DNA of 64,000 bases from Planctomycetota bacterium (lineage in GTDB: Bacteria; Planctomycetota; UBA1135; GCA-002686595), in contig JAPLOF010000062.1 in the NCBI GenBank assembly GCA_026692665.1, positions 1 to 64,000 of the forward strand. Reading direction: 5' to 3'. This document shows, one piece after another, positions 27,455 to 34,447 of the stretch. Position 1 is the first letter of the stretch; each line of letters opens with the position of its first letter. Under the pieces are notes generated by a model. It saw only the letters and a list, made by a program, of their open reading frames with translations, did not search any database and was not told the DNA's origin. Both the position numbers and the translations under genes were made by a program.

Positions 27455-29001
27455 GCACCGCCCTGCGCCTCGGAGCCACGCACGTCGGGGAACTCGTCCG
27501 CGAGCTCGGTCCCCTCGTCCGCGGGCTCCGCGTGCGCGAAGTGCTGGGTGCCCCGCCGCGCGACGTCCTGCTCGTCCTCGGCCGGAGCAGCGAAGGTCCG
27601 CCCGACTGGAGACTGCGCGTGTCGGCCAGCGGCGACGCGCCGCGGATCCACGCGGAGCGGCGACGGTTCGAGCGGCACGAGGGCCCGCTCGGTCCGTTCT
27701 TCCGGCTGCTCGAGCGCGAGCTCGTCGGCGCGGAACTGCGCGAGATGACGCAGGTCTCGGGCGATCGCATCGTGGCGATCGCGCTGCGGACGGACGCCGG
27801 CGAGTCACGCACGCTGGTGGCGGAACTCGTCGGCCGTCACGCGAACTTGTGCCTGCTCGGGAACTCCGACAAGGTCCTCGCGGTGCTCGTCCCGGCGCCC
27901 GCGGACAAGACCGACGCACGCCTCCGGGTCGGACAGCCCTACGTTCCGCCTCCGGGCCGGCCGGCCGGGACGCTCGAGGCGAGCCTGCGCGAGGTGCTGC
28001 CCGCGCCGGCCGAGGAACCTCACCTGCCGCGCGGGCTCGCCGCCGATCCGGCACCGCTCTCGTGGATCGTCGAGGTCGCGCTGGGCGGTCAGGCCGCGGA
28101 GGCGCGGCAGCAGGATCTCGCGCGTCACCTGCTCGAACGCGTCGAGCGCAAGTTGAAGAACGCGCGTTCGCTGTTCGCGGGCCTCGTGAAGCGCCGCGAG
28201 GCCGCGAACGAGGCCGAGCGCGTGCAGCAGGACGGCGAGCTGGTGAAGGCCAACCTGGGCCGCATCCCGCGCGGCGCGAAGACGCTCGTCACCGAGGACC
28301 TCTACGACCCGGAGATGAAGCCGCGCACGATCGCGCTCGACCCGAAGCTCAGCCCGCGCGAGAACCTCGAGCGGATCTTCGACAAGGCCAAGAAGCTCGA
28401 GCGCAGCCGCGCCGCCGTCGAGGGAGAGATCGCGCTCGTGACGGCGCGCATCGCCGACCTGGAAGCGCTCCTCGCCGAGGCGCGCGCGCCGGACGCCGAC
28501 ATCGCCGCGCTCGAGGCGGACGCGATCGCGCGCGAGCTCGTCGAAGCTCCGCAGTCCACGGTCGAGGGCCGCAAGGAGGCACCCGCGCCGCGCCTGCCCT
28601 ACAAGAGCTACGCCGCGTTCGCCGGGACCGAGATCCGCGTCGGACGCAACGCGCGCGACAACGACGACCTCACGTTCCACCACGCGCGCGGCAACGACGT
28701 CTGGCTGCACACGGCCGACGCGCCCGGCAGCCACGTGGTCCTGGTCGTGGAGAAGGGCGCCGAGCCGCACCCCGAGGAACTCCTCGACGCGGCCCACCTG
28801 GCCGTCCAGTTCTCCCCGCTGGCCGGGGCCACGAAGGCGCGCGTGCACGTCGCCCGGCGCAAGGAGGTCCACAAGCCGCGCGGCGCGAAGCCGGGACTCG
28901 TCACCCTCTCGGGCGGCAAGATCCTGGACCTGCGCCTGCAACCGGACCGCCTGCAGCGTCTATTGCGCACGCACCGCCCCCCTCCGGGATCCCCCGGCTG
29001 A
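27451..29001 (+). CDS. rqcH: NFACT-family ribosome quality control protein RqcH
   Basis: This RqcH/Rqc2/FbpA homolog binds stalled 50S-peptidyl-tRNA and directs C-terminal Ala tailing. The C-terminal NFACT-R domain shows GRNARDNDDLTFHHARG and NDVWLHTADAPGSHVVL; a coiled coil spans about residues 220-340. The obvious GTG at 27532 would remove an N-terminal helix that reads in frame upstream (TALRLGATHVGELVREL). The only initiator-like codon there is CTG at 27451, in a CTGA overlap with the ndk stop, 5 bases after GAGGAAGAG. I therefore prefer 27451, but 27532 remains possible. Confidence 0.85.
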   Translation: MSTALRLGATHVGELVRELGPLVRGLRVREVLGAPPRDVLLVLGRSSEGPPDWRLRVSASGDAPRIHAERRRFERHEGPLGPFFRLLERELVGAELREMTQVSGDRIVAIALRTDAGESRTLVAELVGRHANLCLLGNSDKVLAVLVPAPADKTDARLRVGQPYVPPPGRPAGTLEASLREVLPAPAEEPHLPRGLAADPAPLSWIVEVALGGQAAEARQQDLARHLLERVERKLKNARSLFAGLVKRREAANEAERVQQDGELVKANLGRIPRGAKTLVTEDLYDPEMKPRTIALDPKLSPRENLERIFDKAKKLERSRAAVEGEIALVTARIADLEALLAEARAPDADIAALEADAIARELVEAPQSTVEGRKEAPAPRLPYKSYAAFAGTEIRVGRNARDNDDLTFHHARGNDVWLHTADAPGSHVVLVVEKGAEPHPEELLDAAHLAVQFSPLAGATKARVHVARRKEVHKPRGAKPGLVTLSGGKILDLRLQPDRLQRLLRTHRPPPGSPG

Positions 29002-29051
29002 AGTACGCTGTCCGCCCTGTCCCGCGCGCGCCCTCCGGAACCAGAGACCGC

Positions 29052-30065
29052 ATGAACTCCCGCACGAAGACCCCGCTGCCGCAGCGGATCCTGACGCCCC
29101 TGCTCCTCGCCGCCACGCTCATCACGGGGAGCGGCTGCCAGACCGAAGAGGCCGAGCGCGAGCAGAACCTGCTCGAGATCTACACGAACACCGCCGAGTC
29201 CTACTACCAGCTCGGCGACCACGACCGCGCGATCGCGCAGGCGATCAAGGCGCTCGAGATCGACCCCGACAGCCTGAAGCTCAAGCTGATCCTGGGCTGG
29301 AGCCTGCAGCGCCGCGGCAAGACCCAGGACGTGCTGCACGCCGAGAAGATCTTCCGCAGCGTGATCGACGAGCCGGACTTCCGCGCGCCCCTCGGCTTGG
29401 CGAGCTCGCTCGAGCGGCAGGGTGTCGCCTACACCGAAGCCGCGGACGCGGTGGAGGGCGGTCACCGCATCACCGACGCGCCGGACCCGAAGAAGCGCGC
29501 CGAGGAGCTGCGGCAGCGCAGCCTGGAGCTCTGGACCGAATCGGCGACCTGGTACGAGAAGACGCTCGCGCTCCAGAAATCGAACACGGAGGCCTTGAAC
29601 GGCCTGCAACGGGTCGAAGCCATGCTCGGCCACCGCGAGGCGAGCCTGGCCCGTTCCGCGCAGTTGCTCGAGGCGCTCTTGACCGACCGCGGGTTCTGGG
29701 AGTCCCAGCTCACGAAGGCGCAGATCGGGGACAGCCAGGAGCGCGAGGTGCGGCGCATGATCAACCAGTTCAAGGATCTCGAGGTCGCCACGCGTCAGCA
29801 CGCCGCGCGCATGGAGTACGAGCTCGGGCACAACGATGCCGCGATGAAGCAGCTCGACGCGGCCATCGAGCTGAACCCCGAACGCGCCGATCTGCACGGC
29901 CTGCGCGCGGTCGTCCAGCGCGACCTCGGCAACTGGGACCAGGCGATCGCCGACGCCGAGCGCTTCATCGCCCTCTCGCCGCAGGGCGCGGACGGGCCGG
30001 ACGTGAAGCAGGCTTTCGACCTGATCGGCGCATGCGAGGCCAAGCGGGCGCGCGCCAAGCCCTGA
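29052..30065 (+). CDS. TPR-repeat lipoprotein
   Basis: The 337-residue protein has a lipoprotein signal (residues 1-28, ending LITGSGC, a loose lipobox) and tetratricopeptide repeats at both ends (ESYYQLGDHDRAIAQAIKAL near the N-terminus; DAAMKQLDAAIELNPERADLH and WDQAIADAERFIALSPQ near the C-terminus). TPR arrays mediate protein-protein contacts, here probably at an outer or cytoplasmic membrane face. It starts 50 bp after rqcH on the same strand. Partners unknown. Confidence 0.8.
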   Translation: MNSRTKTPLPQRILTPLLLAATLITGSGCQTEEAEREQNLLEIYTNTAESYYQLGDHDRAIAQAIKALEIDPDSLKLKLILGWSLQRRGKTQDVLHAEKIFRSVIDEPDFRAPLGLASSLERQGVAYTEAADAVEGGHRITDAPDPKKRAEELRQRSLELWTESATWYEKTLALQKSNTEALNGLQRVEAMLGHREASLARSAQLLEALLTDRGFWESQLTKAQIGDSQEREVRRMINQFKDLEVATRQHAARMEYELGHNDAAMKQLDAAIELNPERADLHGLRAVVQRDLGNWDQAIADAERFIALSPQGADGPDVKQAFDLIGACEAKRARAKP

Positions 30066-30088
30066 CCGCGCGCGCGGAAGGCGGACGA

Positions 30089-30124
30089 ACGAGGGCTGCC
30101 GGTCGCGGGACCGGCAGCCCTCGT
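30089..30124. terminator. Bidirectional terminator
   Basis: A perfect 16-bp stem (30089-30104 with 30109-30124) with a GCGG loop lies between the convergent TPR-lipoprotein and PDZ-protein genes, 24 and 32 bp from their stops. Confidence 0.85.
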
Positions 30125-30155
30125 CTTCGGAGCCCGTGCGACGGCGCTCAGATCC

Positions 30156-31292
30156 TCACGATTCGTTCCAGGTCAGCGTGTGCCGCCGGCCCTTCGCGTC
30201 CACGACCTCGAGCTTCACCGGCTCGCCCGACTTGCGGTCGCGCAGCGCGCCGACCACGTCCTCGCGGTCCTTCAGCGCGCGGCCATTCAGGGCGACGAGG
30301 ACGTCCCCCGCCTCGACCCCCAGCGCGGCCGCGATCGTTCCCGGTTCCGTGCGCTCGACTTCGAGGCCGACGCCGTCCTCGAGCTTGCGTCGCTCGCGCA
30401 CCTCGGCGGCGGGCTTCGTGTAGAGGACGCCCAGGATGTCCGTGCGCGTCTTCCCCGGAGTGCTCGGCGAGAGCAGCGGCTTCGCGGGACCGCTCCAACG
30501 GTCGTCCTCGTCCTGGTCGAACAGGTTCTTCGGATCGGGGCCCGTGCCGAACGGCGAGCGGAAGCCGAAGCCGCGTGCGCCACCCTGCCCGCCGAAGAGG
30601 AACTGGTGACCGTCGACGGCGCCGACCTTGTCCTTCAGCTCGGGGTTCGCTTCGAGGATGTCCTCGAGGGACTTGCCCGTGTAGGTCCGGGTCGACTTCT
30701 CGCCGTTCACGTCCTCGTCGACATCGATCTTCACGCCGTCCGGACCGACCTGCATGCGGAAGGACTGCGACTCGGAGCGCGAAGTTCCGTGCGGAGACAC
30801 ACCCGGTGCGGGCGCGCCCCCCTGCGGACCCTGTCCCGGGAACATCCGGTCGAGGTCACGTTGCAGGTCGCCGAACATCGAGTCGAGGCCGCCGAAGCGC
30901 TTCTCGAGCTCGTCGAAGCGGCCGCGCAGGTCGTCCATGGCGCCACCGCCGAAGTTCTTCAGCGCACGCAGGTGCGTTCCGGGCCGGCGTTCGACCTCGC
31001 GCAGCGCGAGCCGCGCGGTCCAAGCCAGGTCCGGACGCGCGGAGTCGGTCGACCAGGCGCGCACGGCTTCCCGCGCGGCATCGTCCTGCACGGCGAGGTC
31101 CACGAGCGCCGCATAGGCGCGCTCGCGCTCGTCGAGATCCCGCGCGGCGAGCTTCGACTCCCACGCGCGCTGGTCGAAGTCCGACTTCTGCGCGCCGACG
31201 CGCTCGAGGTGCGACGACTGGAAGACCGGTGCGGCGACGGTCACGGCGTTCACCGACGGCAGGGACGAGAGCAGGATCCAAGCGACGTTCAT
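30156..31292 (-). CDS. Secreted PDZ-domain protein
   Basis: The 378-residue protein has an N-terminal signal-like segment (MNVAWILLSSLPSVNAVTVAA) and a helical middle. A Gly/Phe-rich stretch (FGGQGGARGFGFRSPFG) near residue 240 is followed by a C-terminal PDZ domain at about 300-375 (LGVEAGDVLVALNGRALKDR). No protease domain is present, so it is a binding or scaffold protein rather than a DegP-type enzyme. It lies downstream of the ECF sigma/anti-sigma pair on the same strand, 270 bp away; that gap holds no gene. Confidence 0.75.
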   Translation of the reverse strand: MNVAWILLSSLPSVNAVTVAAPVFQSSHLERVGAQKSDFDQRAWESKLAARDLDERERAYAALVDLAVQDDAAREAVRAWSTDSARPDLAWTARLALREVERRPGTHLRALKNFGGGAMDDLRGRFDELEKRFGGLDSMFGDLQRDLDRMFPGQGPQGGAPAPGVSPHGTSRSESQSFRMQVGPDGVKIDVDEDVNGEKSTRTYTGKSLEDILEANPELKDKVGAVDGHQFLFGGQGGARGFGFRSPFGTGPDPKNLFDQDEDDRWSGPAKPLLSPSTPGKTRTDILGVLYTKPAAEVRERRKLEDGVGLEVERTEPGTIAAALGVEAGDVLVALNGRALKDREDVVGALRDRKSGEPVKLEVVDAKGRRHTLTWNES

Positions 31293-31562
31293 GACAGGAT
31301 TCCTCGCGCAGGAGCGGACAGGCTTCGCAGTTCGGGGCGCACGGGGCAGACCGTGCACACCACCATCACGGGGTACTCTACGTCGCAGAGCCGCACGCGT
31401 TGGGGCCCGTTCGACGCCCTGCGCCCGACTCACGCAGTCCTTGCGAAACGGGTCGGTCGCCCGCGGCGGCAGACGCCGCCGTGGCGACCGAGGGATCGAC
31501 CCGACCGACGACCCGCCCGACAGGTCGCCCCGCCGACAGGCCCGTTCGGGACCGGAGAGCGA

Positions 31563-32261
31563 TCACCAGCGCGGCGCGTTCGGCCCGACCCGCTGCAAGC
31601 CGACCGGCTGCATCGCTCCGCCAGCCGGTTGCGCGCCGTAGAGGTAGGCGCGGTCGTTCAGGATCAGCGGAGCCGAGTCGTGGAGTTGCCGCTCGCCGGG
31701 GTTGAGGCGCCGCAGGCCGCCCGCTTCCGAGGCGGGAACGACCGCGACGTCGGTGGCGACTTCCGCAGTCGAGAGCGGCTCGGTCACCGGCGTGATCGGG
31801 ATGCGCGGTTCGGCGCCGCGCGGGTGGAGACTCCGCGAATCCAGGGCGATCGCGGGCGCCTCGGCATGGCGCGGCGCGGACTCGCCCGTCCCGCCCCAGC
31901 GTGAGCCGATCCAGAAGCCCAGCACGACCGCGGCGGCGGCCGCGGCGAGACCCCACGAGCGGCGCCAGGTGCGCGCGTGGACCGGGGACGCGCGCGGAGC
32001 GACGTCGGAACGCAGGACGCCCTCCTCGGACAGCGCCGCGCGCACGCCCGCCCACAGGTCGGGACCCGGGCGCGATTCCATCCGCAGCGCCGCGACCAGC
32101 TCACGGCGGGCGGCGCGGGCGGCCAGCGCGCGCTCGGCGCAGCGCGGGCAATCCGCGATGTGCAGCCGCACTTCGGACAGCGCCTTCGTCTCCAGGTCGC
32201 CACCCACGTAGAGCGGCAGCGTGCTGTCGATCTCCGCGCAGAAGTTCTCGTCGTGCTTCAT
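31563..32261 (-). CDS. Zinc-finger anti-sigma factor, membrane-anchored
   Basis: The 232-residue protein has an N-terminal ZAS motif (HIADCPRCAERAL, with an upstream Cys), one membrane helix at about residues 103-121 and a C-terminal extracytoplasmic domain of about 110 residues. It overlaps the upstream ECF sigma gene by 4 bp (ATGA), the usual arrangement for a sigma factor and its inhibitor. The signal it senses is unknown. Confidence 0.85.
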   Translation of the reverse strand: MKHDENFCAEIDSTLPLYVGGDLETKALSEVRLHIADCPRCAERALAARAARRELVAALRMESRPGPDLWAGVRAALSEEGVLRSDVAPRASPVHARTWRRSWGLAAAAAAVVLGFWIGSRWGGTGESAPRHAEAPAIALDSRSLHPRGAEPRIPITPVTEPLSTAEVATDVAVVPASEAGGLRRLNPGERQLHDSAPLILNDRAYLYGAQPAGGAMQPVGLQRVGPNAPRW

Positions 32262-32980
32262 CGTTCACGTCCTCCGCGCGGATCTACGTCGCGCGCGTCG
32301 GGAAGTTGGCCCCGGGGGCCCTGGGTTCCACGGCGCGACTCGTTCAGCCGCGCGCGGCGCTCCCATTCCTCCTGGAAGAGTTTTCGCCCGCGGTGCAGGC
32401 GCCAGCGCACGGTGACGTGCGTCGCGCCGACGATCTTCGCGATCTCGGTGCAGGGCAGGCCCTCGAGCTCGCGCAACACGAGCACCGACTGGAAGTGCGG
32501 CGCGAGCGAAGCGAGCACGTCGCGCACCTCGGTCGCGACCTCGCCCTGCTCGAGTGCGTCGGAAGGCGCCGGCGCGCCAGCGTCCGCGAGGTCCCAGTCG
32601 CCGTCTTCGCCGTCGAGCGCCGCGGTGCTGGTCGCGGGGCGGCGGCGCCGCAGGTGGTCGATCGCGAGGTTCGTGACGATCCGGTACAGCCACGTCGTGA
32701 AAGGATATTGGAAGTCGAACGTCGCGAGGTTCTTGAAGACGCGCACGAACGCTTCCTGAGCCAGGTCCTGCGCGTCGTCGTCGGACGGCACGAGGTTCCG
32801 CGCCACGCGCCACGCGCGCTGCTCGTGGCGGCGCACCAGGAGCGCGAAGGCCTGTTCCTCGCCCGCCTGCGCCCGGCGCACGAGCTCGTGGTCCTCGCGC
32901 GGGTCGCCGGCATCGGCGGCCGGGAGGCCCTCGGGATCGGGAACGTCGGGCTGCTCCGGTTCCTCGGGTCCGTCGGACAT
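32258..32980 (-). CDS. ECF sigma factor
   Basis: This is a 240-residue group-IV sigma factor. Region 2 is VRRAQAGEEQAFALLVRRHE ... AQDLAQEAFVRVFKNL, region 2.3/2.4 is PFTTWLYRIVTNLAIDHLRR, and region 4 is LPCTEIAKIVGATHVTVRWR. An acidic Pro-rich N-terminal extension of about 30 residues precedes it. The ATG at 32980 has a GGGGGAAG site upstream; an ATG at 33043 is an alternative. It is coupled to its anti-sigma partner. Confidence 0.9.
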   Translation of the reverse strand: MSDGPEEPEQPDVPDPEGLPAADAGDPREDHELVRRAQAGEEQAFALLVRRHEQRAWRVARNLVPSDDDAQDLAQEAFVRVFKNLATFDFQYPFTTWLYRIVTNLAIDHLRRRRPATSTAALDGEDGDWDLADAGAPAPSDALEQGEVATEVRDVLASLAPHFQSVLVLRELEGLPCTEIAKIVGATHVTVRWRLHRGRKLFQEEWERRARLNESRRGTQGPRGQLPDARDVDPRGGRER

Positions 32981-33197
32981 GCGCTTCCCCCGCCGCGAGG
33001 CTTCGGAATCCCCCGACGCGGCGTCCTCGGGGCGGCGCTTCATGCCGTCCTCGTCGGATGCGCGCAGGGCTCGGCTTCGTTGCATCCCGGAGATCTCCGG
33101 GCCCGCGTACGTCCCCGGTACGGAGGGTGTTGGCGCCCAGGAAGCGAATTCGCGACGCGGGAATCCCGGACCGGACGCCCCCGGGCCCCGGGCCCGC

Positions 33198-34199
33198 TCA
33201 GGTCACCACCGGGAACCGACCGGGGATCTCGCCGATGCGCCGGAACTTGACGCGCCGCTCCTCGACGAGCTGGCCGACCGGGAGCTTCTCGAGCTCGTCC
33301 AGGGCCTCCAGGATCTGCCGCCGCACCTGCGCCATCGCCACGAGCGGCGCGCGGTGCGCCCCGCCCAGCGGCTCGGGGATCACGCCGTCGACGATGCCGA
33401 GGTCCAGGAGGTCCGGGGCCGTGAGCTTCAGCGCGTCGGCCGCGTCGGGCGTCTTCTCGCCGTCCTTCCACAGGATCGCGGCGCACCCCTCGGGGCTGAT
33501 CACGGAGTAGTAGGCGTGCTCCATCATGTACACGCGGTCGCCGATGCCGATGCCGAGCGCTCCGCCGGAGCCGCCCTCGCCGATCACGACGACGACGATC
33601 GGCACGCGGATCGAGAACATCTGCAGGATGTTCTCGGCGATCGCGGCCGCTTGACCGCGCTCCTCGGCGCCGATCCCGGGGTACGCGCCGGGCGTGTTGA
33701 TCAGGCACACGATCGGCAGGCGCATCTTCTCGGCGAGGCGCATCTTGCGCAGGGCCTTGCGGTAGACCTCCGGGTGCGCGCAGACGAAGTTGAAGGCCAT
33801 GCGCTCCTTCGTGGTCCGGCCCTTGCGGTGCGCGACCAGCAGGAACCGGCGCTCGCCCGAGCGGGCCAGGCCCGTCACGATCGCCTTGTCGTCGCCGAAG
33901 ACCTTGTCGCCGTGCAGTTCGACGAACTCGTCCAGCATCTTCTCGATGAAGTCGAGCGCGGTCGGGCGCTTGTCGTGACGCGCGACGCAGACCCGCTGCC
34001 AAGGCGACAGGCCCTTGTAGGTCGTCTCGATCGTCTCCGAGAGCTTGCGGCGCAGCGCCTCGACCTCGGACGCGAGGTCCATGTTCGTGCGCAAGGAGAT
34101 CGACTCCAGCTCGGCCAGTTTGTCCTCGAGCTCCTGGATCGGCCGCTCGAAGGACATGCCCGGGCTGGTGCTGTCGCCGCGTCGCTTGGTTTCCGCCAT
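33198..34199 (-). CDS. accA: Acetyl-CoA carboxylase carboxyltransferase alpha subunit
   Basis: This 333-residue subunit carries the crotonase-fold carboxyltransferase alpha half, which with AccD moves CO2 from biotin to acetyl-CoA to start fatty-acid synthesis. GRTTKERMAFNFVCAHPEGY-like and NTPGAYPGIGAEERGQ segments are visible, as is the GEGGSGGALGIGIGDRVYM oxyanion region. The ATG at 34199 follows GACGAGGG and opens MAETKRRGD; upstream codons look non-coding. accD is not in the window. Confidence 0.94.
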   Translation of the reverse strand: MAETKRRGDSTSPGMSFERPIQELEDKLAELESISLRTNMDLASEVEALRRKLSETIETTYKGLSPWQRVCVARHDKRPTALDFIEKMLDEFVELHGDKVFGDDKAIVTGLARSGERRFLLVAHRKGRTTKERMAFNFVCAHPEVYRKALRKMRLAEKMRLPIVCLINTPGAYPGIGAEERGQAAAIAENILQMFSIRVPIVVVVIGEGGSGGALGIGIGDRVYMMEHAYYSVISPEGCAAILWKDGEKTPDAADALKLTAPDLLDLGIVDGVIPEPLGGAHRAPLVAMAQVRRQILEALDELEKLPVGQLVEERRVKFRRIGEIPGRFPVVT

Positions 34200-34447
34200 C
34201 CCTCGTCGTCTCCCGGGACCGTCACCGGCTCCACCTGCGTGGACCCCGGCCATTTCCGGCCGCACGTTCCCGCCTAGGACTCTAACAGGCTCGCGCGCCA
34301 CCCGAGAAGAGGCCGCCGCGGACTGCTAGCATCCGCCCCCTGGAGGGGCGCTGGACGCGTGCGGGGAGCCGAGTGCCGGCGACGCGCGGCGTGCGAGCCC
34401 CGCATTCCGCCGGACCCGCTCGACGCGCACGAGACCGACACCCGCCC

